This document shows positions 17,301 through 24,275 of a DNA stretch of 64,000 bases, piece by piece (the first letter of the stretch is position 1; the number at the start of each line of letters is the position of its first letter). The position numbers and the translations under genes are program-made. The notes beneath the pieces were generated by a model. The model had not been told where the DNA came from. It ran no database searches and saw only the letters and a program-made list of their open reading frames with translations. Location of the stretch: assembly GCA_902800305.1 (NCBI GenBank), contig CADCDP010000028.1, positions 50,696-114,695 of the forward strand, read 5' to 3'. The DNA comes from an uncultured Bacteroidales bacterium. GTDB lineage: Bacteria > Bacteroidota > Bacteroidia > Bacteroidales > Bacteroidaceae.

Positions 17301-18258
17301 GGTTGGTGTCCCATGCGGAAAGGAGGAAGTTATCCACCGTGACGGCATCGTGCCAACCTGTTCCTACAGATGGATCCTGAAGCACTTGTGCCTCGACCAA
17401 GGTCAGGGTTCCTGCCTCATACTTGGGGAGCCACTGGCCGTAGTATTCCTCGTAGGCATCCTGCGTGTAAACGTTAGTCTTGTCGATCTCGGCCTTCATC
17501 TTTGGGAGGACATCGCTAGCAATTTCGTATGCGGTCACTCTTTCCGTCACGGCCTGCAATGCTGCGATGGCTTCGTTGAGGGCTTCCTCCGAAGTCTCAT
17601 CGATGCTGCTATAAGTGGAGATAGCTGCGTTGAGGTCGTTCTTCAACCCTTCGGGCATATCCTTCTCGGCAGCTGCCTGTGCGTCAGAAAGCGCGGTCTT
17701 GTAGAGAGGGACAATGCCGCTTAAGTCGAGTTTACCTGTAAGCTGGTAAATCTGGATGGTGTGCCACTCGCACTTGCCTGCCTGGGCAAGGGCGAGACCA
17801 ATGGTCAGTTCGCCGTCGTCGCCCACGGGAATATTGCTGATGGTCACCTTGTAAGGCTCATCGGCACTCATGCCGGGGTCTTGGCGTGCGGTGAAGAATT
17901 CCTGTAGCTCTATCTCACCAGCCTTGGCGAAGATGTAAGCCACATCGTTTGCGTCCTCTGTCAAACCGGCGCTGCCTTTCCAGGCATTGTGGGAGGTGGC
18001 GAAGACGGTCACCTCATAGGTGCCTTTCGTAAGTCCCGAAACAGTCTGGCTCAACCGTGTGCCTGGATCCATGTTGCCGTAGTGCTCCTGAAGATTCACG
18101 GTTCGACCATCAAACGTAGTCACAGTTTTCCAATAGGTTCCAGTACCGCCCCAAGCTTCTTTGGTGGTATTAACCTTCGATGTGAAATCCTGCTGTGCGT
18201 TCACGCTGCCCAGTCCAATTAGAACTGCTGCAGCCAAAGAAAGTACTTTTTTGAACAT
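14389..18258 (-). CDS. Large secreted protein with helical repeats, lectin-like segment and C-terminal sorting-like tail
   Basis: This 1289-aa exported protein has a signal peptide (residues 1-21, ending SVNAQQ). A beta-rich domain follows, then a helical FIVAR-like segment (about 190-245) with spaced Ala/Leu/Glu. A second carbohydrate-binding-like beta domain has NVHWLSFKNVKFEK around 450-460, and another helical repeat covers about 470-570. The segment GGVYYFKNISTGRYLG, rich in Tyr/Gly and repeated in outline later (RYYIKPATEGHAKLG), looks like a ricin/jacalin-type lectin fold. The end (GVKGIYNAAGAKV to LKVYVK) resembles secretion-system tails of Bacteroidetes. No catalytic motif was found. 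A surface adhesin or glycan-binding protein is likely. Confidence 0.7.
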   Translation of the reverse strand: MFKKVLSLAAAVLIGLGSVNAQQDFTSKVNTTKEAWGGTGTYWKTVTTFDGRTVNLQEHYGNMDPGTRLSQTVSGLTKGTYEVTVFATSHNAWKGSAGLTEDANDVAYIFAKAGEIELQEFFTARQDPGMSADEPYKVTISNIPVGDDGELTIGLALAQAGKCEWHTIQIYQLTGKLDLSGIVPLYKTALSDAQAAAEKDMPEGLKNDLNAAISTYSSIDETSEEALNEAIAALQAVTERVTAYEIASDVLPKMKAEIDKTNVYTQDAYEEYYGQWLPKYEAGTLTLVEAQVLQDPSVGTGWHDAVTVDNFLLSAWDTNPDFVNAPYYINTWSVEGNNDGTNFRVPFFEYFADSKGSLAERTLTATMEGVEPGSYAVSAWVRVRVMDNVAAAAATGVTLSANSGTAVDVTEGTTVDRFNLAEYQTFCTVGSDGILKIQFNVAADNNVHWLSFKNVKFEKTNLPALYAEINSLVATAEGLVDKDQDETVKANLTAAINNGKDASSVTDPAVLGNIIADLNSAIAASEASIAAYEKAAKEAARKAKWATIEGGVYYFKNISTGRYLGPANNWGTQASLIQHGSPITVAALENGKYTLESRVSNGGSSYYLNGNWMDGAANDIEIIKEGDDYMFYSVADAAYYSAPAEGTVLALDADYTDASKWQLISEADMIASLATATESNPVDVTFLIKDYDLGRNNRDVAAWTKEGGVKGPKQKDGLSVFGAPDTGNWLCEAYHNAFNMYQTLTDIPNGLYELKVNAFYSGEDTKLPTVYAESGINNGSAEFPVRTGEENDMLAAAVSFAAGNYLSEGAKVLVTNGKLKIGVKFEESSLWCIWDNFQLSYLRPATEAEIAEGECDNILAEMLEVYQNTTVPTANVGTEPFQYNAAAVAAVQALVTQYGDYTPAQAKMALQAKGWYTKATMTEKLAEGKAFVAAMQVLNAPKANTRYYIKPATEGHAKLGNAVVAKLGTVTANNPTGYAFNASDAPADYLAQAFIFTSANDATQPNAYYISIVLPEGEVYLTNGTQNGSAAGWKDSQIQGTTDAEKKLAFIIKATDKDNVFNIVNPATNSTIDCQDGGSLYTEDKGKADFSVAEASEANVAIAIDEAVKYATCIFPFVPELPAAVKAYTCAVVDGTTLTLEEVTTPEANKPYILEATAGCTANLANYGTANTTSYEAGLLTGVYAETVAPAGTYVLQDHDGQVAFYQVESEGAVTVPAGKAYLQLAEESEVKAIFFPGDEATAISGIASLTSAGVKGIYNAAGAKVNSLQKGVNIVKTADGKTLKVYVK

Positions 18259-18466
18259 CTGTTAGTAATTTAAGTTAATAATATAGTTGAGTTTCTCTTT
18301 GTTATTCGTCTTCACGGTCTTCTGCCTCTGTCGCATCGCCTAGACTTGCTTCGCTGCTTCAATCTTCCTCTGCAACTACCCAGCGCGATGATTCTTGTTC
18401 CCACACTCCGTACACTTTCCCACCGAACCGACGGGAAACGTACTTACGCGTGCGTACATATATATG
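18259..18466 (-). promoter_or_regulatory. Long 5' leader (about 207 nt) of the 1289-aa gene
   Basis: Between the predicted transcript start and the ATG at 18258 lies an untranslated leader of about 207 nt, much longer than other leaders here. I see no convincing ORF or known riboswitch pattern. The last 40 nt before the start are A+T-rich. Confidence 0.4.
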
Positions 18467-18472
18467 ATTTTG

Positions 18473-18480
18473 CAAAGTTA
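18473..18480 (-). promoter_or_regulatory. -7 element (TAACTTTG) of the 1289-aa gene
   Basis: TAACTTTG on the minus strand matches TAnnTTTG; predicted start near 18466. The ATATATATG flank is A+T-rich. Confidence 0.6.
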
Positions 18481-18552
18481 ATGTTTTTTAGGGAAACGGA
18501 AGGTGTTTCGAGGGAAGAAAATGCACTTTTTGTGCAAAAAAGGGGATTTTGA

Positions 18553-18575
18553 CCTCAAAATGGGTGATTTTGAGG
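18553..18575 (-). terminator. Terminator of the holB-ricT-gldH operon
   Basis: A 9-bp perfect stem (CCTCAAAAT at 18553-18561 with ATTTTGAGG at 18567-18575) is followed on the minus strand by CAAAATCCCCTTTTTTGC. It lies just after the gldH stop. Confidence 0.75.
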
Positions 18576-18582
18576 AAGAATT

Positions 18583-19080
18583 TTACTTTTCGAGGAAGAT
18601 GCCGACGGAGGGAATGCCGTTGAGGGGATTTTGGCGCATCAGGTGGGAGAGGCGCAAGGTGTAGGACTTGCCAGCCTTGAGGTGGAAGGGTTTGGGGGAG
18701 GAATAGTTGTCGGCAATGGGGAAACCTACACCAGTGCCTTTGCCGTTGTCGGCATAGAAAATGACGTGCAAGGTGTCGGTAGCGACGGTGCGCTTGCCGA
18801 CGCGCTGCTCAACCTTCACCACCACCTTCTCGCAGTCGAACGTGTAGTCGCTGCGCACTCCCACGGTGAGGGAGAGGTCGGTGTCGGTGTCCGCCACAGG
18901 TAAACGAAATTCCAAGGTGTCGGCACAGTCCCATTGTCGGTGAGGAATGGGCTGATACTCAGAGAAGAAAAGGGAACCTTGGCACGACAAGAGAAGTGCC
19001 GTGCCAAGGATGCCCGTAAGTAGAGCAAGTATGCCTGTGGATGCCTTTAGCATACTTGTGCGTATTTTTCCGTGTGCCAT
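18583..19080 (-). CDS. gldH: Gliding-motility lipoprotein GldH
   Basis: This 165-aa lipoprotein has a signal ending in the lipobox LLLSC (Cys near residue 33), then the GldH pattern FFSEYQPIP with a following RQWDCADTLEFRLP, and a C-terminal LRLSHLMRQNPLNGIPSVGIFLEK. GldH is required for gliding in Flavobacterium; in non-gliding Bacteroidales the conserved protein has no settled role. It begins 5 nt after ricT, so the two are cotranscribed. A second in-frame ATG at 19053 would give a shorter but still valid signal peptide. Confidence 0.88.
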   Translation of the reverse strand: MAHGKIRTSMLKASTGILALLTGILGTALLLSCQGSLFFSEYQPIPHRQWDCADTLEFRLPVADTDTDLSLTVGVRSDYTFDCEKVVVKVEQRVGKRTVATDTLHVIFYADNGKGTGVGFPIADNYSSPKPFHLKAGKSYTLRLSHLMRQNPLNGIPSVGIFLEK

Positions 19081-19085
19081 GAGCG

Positions 19086-20222
19086 TCAGGATGCTGATGC
19101 GGCGTTGCCACCATCGCCGCCACGGTTGTGCTTCTTGCCCGATTTTTTCTTCTTGCGCTTCGAGTTTTTGCTGTCGAAACGAGTAATGTCCTGGTCGAGC
19201 AGGTCGTTGGATTGCGGTTCTGGTTCGGAGCCGTTCTCCATGAGCGACTCAGGCTTCTGGCCATTTCGGTTCATCTGCATCACCTCGAAGGCGCGGCGAG
19301 CCGTGATGGTCTGTTCGCCCACAAGTGCTTTCTTGTCAGTGGAATAGGTGATTTTGTGGGCGAGGATATCGGCCTTGAAGAAGAAGTACTCGCTGTCTTG
19401 GGTGTGGAGCGTAATCTCTCGCGAAGGGAGTTTCTTGAGCGATTCCATGTACTGATCCACCTCGTAATTCATGCAACACTTCAGCTTGGCGCACTGGCCG
19501 GCAAGCTTCTGTGGATTGAGCGAGAGGTCTTGGAAACGTGCGGCGGCGGTGCTCACACTGACGAAGTTGGTCATCCACGTGGCACAGCACAGTTCGCGTC
19601 CGCAGGGACCGATGCCGCCGATGCGACCTGCCTCCTGGCGTGCGCCAATCTGCTTCATCTCGATGCGCACATGGAAGCGGTCGGCCAGCACCTTGATGAG
19701 CTGGCGGAAATCGACGCGGTCGTCGGCGATGTAGTAGAAAATGGCCTTGTTGCCGTCACCCTGGTACTCCACATCTCCAATCTTCATCTTCAACCCCATG
19801 GCGAGGGCTATCTGGCGACTCTCTATCATGGTGCCGTGCTCACGCTTCTTGGCTTCGTTGTACTTGTCGATGTCGTTCTGGCGTGCCTTGCGGTAAATCT
19901 TCCTCAGCGGTGTGCCAGGTTTGAGGTTGGCCTTCTTCAGCTGAAGCGGCACGAGACGCCCCGTCATGGTGACGGTGCCCACATCGTGTCCCGGACTGGC
20001 CTCGACAGCCACCACGTCGCCCTTCACAAGAGGTAGGTGGTTGGAATTCAGGAAGTAGCCCTTGCGTGGGGGCTTGAACTGCACCTCCACCATCTCGCAG
20101 GCCGTCGCGTTGTCGGGCAAGTCGGCCATCCAGTCGTATGTGTTCAGTTTGTCGGCATGTTGACTGCATCCTCGGGCACAGATGCTGCCCGTGCAGTTGC
20201 CGCACATAAATTCTTGTGTCAT
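19086..20222 (-). CDS. ricT: PSP1-domain protein RicT
   Basis: This 378-aa protein has the PSP1 C-terminal domain, with the Cys-rich stretch GPCGRELCCATWM and CAKLKCCMNYE (about residues 200-250). These cysteines bind an iron-sulfur cluster in the Bacillus Ric complex, which affects RNase Y and RNA maturation. Further Cys occur at the N-terminus (MCGNCTGSICARGC). Typical PSP1 proteins are near 270 aa. The extra length here includes a Lys/Ser/Gly-rich basic tail (KNSKRKKKKSGKKHNRGG) that could bind nucleic acid. The start overlaps the holB stop by one base. Confidence 0.88.
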   Translation of the reverse strand: MTQEFMCGNCTGSICARGCSQHADKLNTYDWMADLPDNATACEMVEVQFKPPRKGYFLNSNHLPLVKGDVVAVEASPGHDVGTVTMTGRLVPLQLKKANLKPGTPLRKIYRKARQNDIDKYNEAKKREHGTMIESRQIALAMGLKMKIGDVEYQGDGNKAIFYYIADDRVDFRQLIKVLADRFHVRIEMKQIGARQEAGRIGGIGPCGRELCCATWMTNFVSVSTAAARFQDLSLNPQKLAGQCAKLKCCMNYEVDQYMESLKKLPSREITLHTQDSEYFFFKADILAHKITYSTDKKALVGEQTITARRAFEVMQMNRNGQKPESLMENGSEPEPQSNDLLDQDITRFDSKNSKRKKKKSGKKHNRGGDGGNAASAS

Positions 20223-21313
20223 TATCTATTTTTTATTAGTACTATCATTTTCAGGGCGAAATCGAAGAAGACGATTTTCGTGTTGGTGTTTTGGCCGATG
20301 TCGCGTTGGGCAAGCGAAAGTTCCTCCATGATGCCGATGACGTTGCGCTCGTTGATGAACGGGGCGAAGCGGACGGCGAAGTTGGCCTCACGTTCCGACA
20401 TGTAGTTCAGTTCCGTCTGTCGGCCAAAGTTGTAAATGAAGTTCTCTCGCACCATCTTCTGGCAGTACTCCAGAAAGGCCTTGATGCGCTCACGACCCAT
20501 GCCCGCCACTCGGTCGCTCCACAGCTTCATCTCCTTCACCTTGCGGGCGTATGAAAGGCGCATCAGCTCGACGAACAGCTCGAAGAAATACTCGCTATCG
20601 GCATCATTGGTGATGGTGCGCAGGGCTTGCGCCATATTGCCTGCACAGGAACGGGCAATGCGTCGTGCCTCGGCTTCCTGCACGGCGTACTTGTCCACCA
20701 GAGCCTCCCGCACGTCGTCCTCCGTCAACCGTGGCACCTGCACCATCTGGGTTCGGCTGCGGATGGTCTGCAACACCTGGTCAGGCTGCTCGCTCACCAA
20801 TAGGAAGACCGTCTGTGGAGGCGGTTCCTCCAAGAGCTTGAGAATCTTGTTCGCACAGGTCAGGTGCATCTTTTCGGGCAGCCAGATGACCATCACCTTG
20901 TACCCTCCTTGGCTCGATTTCAAGCTGAGTTTCCGCGTGATAGCGTCGCTCTCGTTAGCGTAGATGATGAGCTGCTGGTTCTCCGCACCTGCCGCGTCCA
21001 TCCACTCCGACATGCCGAAATAGGGGCGGTTCAGCAGCAGTTCGCGCCACTCCCGCAGGAAGTCGTCGCAGAAGGAGTCCTTGCCACTCGTCTTCTTGTA
21101 GATGGGAAAGACGAAGTGGAGGTCAGGGTGCTGTAGCTTCTCTGCCATGACTCCACCCCCCAAGAGCATCTGGGCGTATGCCACCGCTATGGGCATGGCA
21201 CCGCAGCCTTCGGGACCCCACAGCATCAGCGCATGGGGCACTCGACCCTGCTGGAGTTCGTCCAACAGCCGCTGCTTGATGGGGGCTTGTCCTATAATGG
21301 TGTCGAAGGTCAT
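20222..21313 (-). CDS. holB: DNA polymerase III subunit delta' (clamp loader)
   Basis: This 363-aa clamp-loader subunit begins MTFDTIIGQAPIKQRLLDELQQ and has the region GPEGCGAMPIAVAYAQ where AAA+ proteins have the P-loop. The usual GKT/GKS is missing, as is normal for delta', which does not hydrolyse ATP. The SRT motif of clamp loaders is seen as TIRSRTQM. Its stop overlaps the ricT start by one base (TAATG), and gldH follows, so the three form an operon. It starts 63 nt after metF. Confidence 0.9.
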   Translation of the reverse strand: MTFDTIIGQAPIKQRLLDELQQGRVPHALMLWGPEGCGAMPIAVAYAQMLLGGGVMAEKLQHPDLHFVFPIYKKTSGKDSFCDDFLREWRELLLNRPYFGMSEWMDAAGAENQQLIIYANESDAITRKLSLKSSQGGYKVMVIWLPEKMHLTCANKILKLLEEPPPQTVFLLVSEQPDQVLQTIRSRTQMVQVPRLTEDDVREALVDKYAVQEAEARRIARSCAGNMAQALRTITNDADSEYFFELFVELMRLSYARKVKEMKLWSDRVAGMGRERIKAFLEYCQKMVRENFIYNFGRQTELNYMSEREANFAVRFAPFINERNVIGIMEELSLAQRDIGQNTNTKIVFFDFALKMIVLIKNR

Positions 21314-21376
21314 GGCTTTGTTTTTTTCTAAGAGTTCCTAGGCTCTCCTATAGTTGCACAGGGTCGCCTATCCTTC

Positions 21377-22330
21377 CTAGTAAATCTCTCTTGCTATCTC
21401 TCGTATGCTCTCGGTGGCACCCATCGTATAGAAGTGGATGCTGGGGACACCGTGGCGCATCAGCTCGCGGCACTGCTCCACACCCCACTCGATGCCCACA
21501 CGCTGTACCTCCGCATCGGTGCGACACTGTTCCATCGCTTTCGAGAGCGGCTCGGGCAGGTCGATGTGGAAGGTCTTGGGCAGCACATTGAACTGGCTGA
21601 GTTTGGCGATGGGCTTGATGCCTGGGATAATGGGGATGGTGATGCCCATCTCCCTCGCCTTGTCCACGAAACGGAAGTACTTCTCGTTGTCGTAGAATAT
21701 CTGGGTCACGGCATAGTCGGCACCCAAGTCTTGCTTCTGCTTGAGCACCTGCATGTCGAACTCCAGGTTGGGCGCTTCCTCGTGCTTTTCGGGGTAGGCC
21801 GCCACGCCGTAGGAGAAGGGTGCGCCGAGGGTCTTAATGGGCGAGCCATCGACGAACTTTCCTTCGTTGAAGAGGTTCACTTGCTCTATTAGCTCCGTGG
21901 CGTGGCTGTAGCCATCCTTCACGGGTTGGAAACGGGCTTCGTCCTTCGCCTTGTCGCCGCGCAACACGAGGATGTCCTGGATGCCCAGAAACTGGAGGTC
22001 GAGCAACATGTACTCGATGTCCTCCTTGGTCATGCCGCTCACCACCACGTGGGGCACCACCTTCACACCGTAACGCTGCATGATGGCACTCGCCACCGCC
22101 ACTGTGCCTGGTCGCCGACGCAGGAAGTGGCGGATGTAAGTGCCATCAGGCTGTTCCACATAGACATACTCGCTCCGATGCGTGGTGATGTTGATGTATT
22201 CGGGCGAGAACTCCCTCAGCGCATCAATGGTGCGGAAGAGGGAGTCCGTGCCTGTACCCTTCAGGGGCGGCAACACCTCGAACGAGAAAGCCGTTTTGTC
22301 AGTCTTGTTAATCAGTTCAGAGACGGTCAT
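21377..22330 (-). CDS. metF: Methylenetetrahydrofolate reductase
   Basis: This 317-aa FAD enzyme reduces 5,10-methylene-THF to 5-methyl-THF, the methyl donor for methionine synthesis. The family pattern is clear: FSFEVLPPLKG near the N-terminus, NITTHRSEYVY, VVPHVVVSGM, VLRGDKAKDE and ADYAVTQIFYDNE. I start it at the ATG at 22330, which has AAGGA just upstream. A longer frame would begin at TTG (22366), which is less likely. It lies 42 nt after the membrane protein gene; no promoter was found between them. Confidence 0.93.
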   Translation of the reverse strand: MTVSELINKTDKTAFSFEVLPPLKGTGTDSLFRTIDALREFSPEYINITTHRSEYVYVEQPDGTYIRHFLRRRPGTVAVASAIMQRYGVKVVPHVVVSGMTKEDIEYMLLDLQFLGIQDILVLRGDKAKDEARFQPVKDGYSHATELIEQVNLFNEGKFVDGSPIKTLGAPFSYGVAAYPEKHEEAPNLEFDMQVLKQKQDLGADYAVTQIFYDNEKYFRFVDKAREMGITIPIIPGIKPIAKLSQFNVLPKTFHIDLPEPLSKAMEQCRTDAEVQRVGIEWGVEQCRELMRHGVPSIHFYTMGATESIREIAREIY

Positions 22331-22372
22331 GCATCCTTGCTTAATGAATGTATCGTTTTGGAGCACAATCGA

Positions 22373-23086
22373 CTATGCCCAATTACCCTTCAGCTGCAAG
22401 TAGGCAGCAACAGTGGCGAAGAGGGCCACGACAGCAGCGAAGTACACACCGACGCAGCAGCAGAGGAAGCCGACGATGACGATGCCGATGAGGGCAAGAT
22501 AAAGGCCAATCATGGCGAGGGTGTTGCCTTGTGTCATGCCCCAGCTGGCCTTGATGGCCTCGAAGACACCAGCCTCTGGGTTGTCGATGACGTAGAGGGG
22601 TGCGAAGACGAGGCGCGGTGCCACGAAGAAGTAGGGCACGATGCAGCACATGAACGACACGGCGGTGATGATGCCGACGAGAATCTCGACCACGACGTAC
22701 TTCACGTAGGTTGCCAGCGGAAGCTTGAAGGCATCGAAGCCCACCTCGTTATAGATGCCACGTATGAGGCCGAGAGCGAGGTTGTAGAGTCCCACGTACA
22801 TGGCGATTTCAATGAGGATGGACACGATGCTAAAGAAGACGTTGAGACCCGAGGAAGAGGAGTAGGTGTCGATTAATTCCTTCAGAGCCTGGGTGTCGCC
22901 GCTGCCTATCCGTCTGCCGATGTTGCTGGCCACGTCGGGATTGAGGTCGGGACTGCCAATGTTGCTCAGTCCGCCCGTGAGGAGGGAGACAATAAAGATG
23001 ATGACTGCGATGATAAGACCATACTTCTTGGCATAGTCCCAACCGGTGCTTACGGCATCGGAGATGTTTAAAGAATAGTTTGCCAT
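22373..23086 (-). CDS. Integral membrane protein of unknown function
   Basis: This 237-aa protein has about five or six hydrophobic segments. One lies near residues 24-46, there is a pair at about 85-110 and 125-150, and others run to the C-terminus, one with a cysteine run (FLCCCVGVYF). A central extramembrane stretch (about 48-80) is polar. The PRLVFAPLYVIDNPEAGVFEAIKASW stretch resembles DUF975/YciC-type membrane proteins, where a conserved amphipathic segment occurs at this place. It probably sits in the inner membrane. Three hairpin-forming repeats lie just upstream in the same transcript. Confidence 0.7.
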   Translation of the reverse strand: MANYSLNISDAVSTGWDYAKKYGLIIAVIIFIVSLLTGGLSNIGSPDLNPDVASNIGRRIGSGDTQALKELIDTYSSSSGLNVFFSIVSILIEIAMYVGLYNLALGLIRGIYNEVGFDAFKLPLATYVKYVVVEILVGIITAVSFMCCIVPYFFVAPRLVFAPLYVIDNPEAGVFEAIKASWGMTQGNTLAMIGLYLALIGIVIVGFLCCCVGVYFAAVVALFATVAAYLQLKGNWA

Positions 23087-23126
23087 TGTTTTTTTAGTTT
23101 TTTATAGGTGAATAATGAAAGTTGCT

Positions 23127-23231
23127 TATAGAGTTGCGGCAGAGCCACAACAGACGGGACATATAGAGTTGCGGCAGAGCCACAACATACGGAACATATA
23201 GAGTTGCGGCAGAGCCACAACAGACAGGACA
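23127..23231 (-). repeat. Three tandem 35-bp repeats, each encoding an RNA hairpin
   Basis: Units start at 23127, 23162 and 23197 (period 35). On the minus strand, which is the transcribed one, each contains GTTGTGGCTCTGCCGCAAC, an 8-bp stem with a 3-nt loop and one G-U pair. The sequence lies between the metallopeptidase and membrane-protein genes and could slow or stabilise the message. Copies differ by only a few bases. Confidence 0.8.
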
Positions 23232-23262
23232 GACGGGACGGGCTATAGAAGCCGTAGCTTTT

Positions 23263-24153
23263 TTATAGTTCTTCGTAGCGATAGTCGAAGGTGTTGGCTT
23301 GGTTGATATCGCCCGTGTTGAAGCCACGCTTGAGCCACTTGCTGCGCTGCTGGCTGGTGCCGTGGTTGAACGACTCGGGCACGGTGTAGCCCTGCGCTTT
23401 CTTCTGCAGATAGTCGTCGCCGATTTTAGAGGCGGTATTGAGTGCCTCTTCCAGGTCGCCGTCTTCGAGCGAACCATACATCTTCTGTTCGTGGTGCGCC
23501 CACACGCCAGCGAAGCAGTCGGCTTGCAGTTCCAGTCTTACACTCACTTTGTTCGCCTCACTCTGCGAGAGCCTTGACATCTGCGCATGGGCGTTGCTAA
23601 GGATACCCAGGAGGTACTGCACATGGTGGCCCACCTCGTGGGCGATGACGTAAGCGTAGGCAAAGTCGCCGTCGGCTCCGAGCGATTTCTTCATGTTGAG
23701 GAAGAACGAGAGGTCGATATAGACACACTGGTCGGCAGAGCAGTAGAACGGACCTGCGCTGGAACTTGCGCCACCACAGCCCGACTGCACCGAGCCGTTG
23801 AAGAGCACCAACTTCGGAGCCTCGTAGGTCTTGCCCATCTTCTTAAACTCGGCTGTCCACACGTCCTCGGTCGAGGCGAGCACCTGCTTGGCAAAGTGTT
23901 CCAGTTTCTGTTCCTCTGCCGAGGGCTGGTAAGGCTCGTTCTGGCCCGACTCGGCGGTGACCATGCCCGTCAGGTCGCCCGACGAACTGGCTGCCTGGAA
24001 CGCCGTTCCAAGGTCACCCGTCATAAAGTAGGTGATCAATCCTATGACAATCATGGCGCCGATGCCCATGCCGCCGCCCAGTTTCAGCCCGCCACGTCCG
24101 CCGCTTCGGCGGTCTTCCACGTTCGAGCTTTCTCTTCTTCCATTCAGTCTCAT
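23263..24153 (-). CDS. ypfJ: Neutral zinc metallopeptidase, YpfJ/KPN_02809 family
   Basis: This 296-aa protein begins MRLNGRRESSNVEDRRSGG, followed by a single membrane helix (about residues 28-46). The C-terminal region has HEVGHH with QYLLGI, the zinc-binding signature. Downstream DCFAGVW and SFNHGTSQQRSKWLKRGF match the family closely. The peptidase domain would face the periplasm. Substrates are unknown for this family. It has its own promoter and is followed by three hairpin repeats. Confidence 0.9.
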   Translation of the reverse strand: MRLNGRRESSNVEDRRSGGRGGLKLGGGMGIGAMIVIGLITYFMTGDLGTAFQAASSSGDLTGMVTAESGQNEPYQPSAEEQKLEHFAKQVLASTEDVWTAEFKKMGKTYEAPKLVLFNGSVQSGCGGASSSAGPFYCSADQCVYIDLSFFLNMKKSLGADGDFAYAYVIAHEVGHHVQYLLGILSNAHAQMSRLSQSEANKVSVRLELQADCFAGVWAHHEQKMYGSLEDGDLEEALNTASKIGDDYLQKKAQGYTVPESFNHGTSQQRSKWLKRGFNTGDINQANTFDYRYEEL

Positions 24154-24191
24154 GGATGTTTTCTATTTTTAGTTTAGTTCTTTTCCTTATG

Positions 24192-24199
24192 CAAAGTTA
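24192..24199 (-). promoter_or_regulatory. -7 element (TAACTTTG) of the zinc metallopeptidase gene
   Basis: TAACTTTG on the minus strand, start predicted near 24185, about 32 nt before the ATG. A TTTC about 18 nt upstream may serve as the -33 element. Confidence 0.6.
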
Positions 24200-24275
24200 G
24201 ACAAAAATAACGACATAGAAAGCCATCGCTCCCAAAAACTTTGCAATCAGGGAACAAATTGTACATGAGAGGTCG

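Noticed and set aside
20222..21313. Loss of function of the clamp-loader ATPase because the P-loop lacks GKT
   Set aside because: Delta' subunits normally lack a working P-loop, so this is expected for holB.
23127..23231. CRISPR array
   Set aside because: Units of 35 bp follow each other without spacers, there are only three, and no cas genes are present. The 9-bp array at 58601 and the 23-bp repeats at 62223 also lack spacers.
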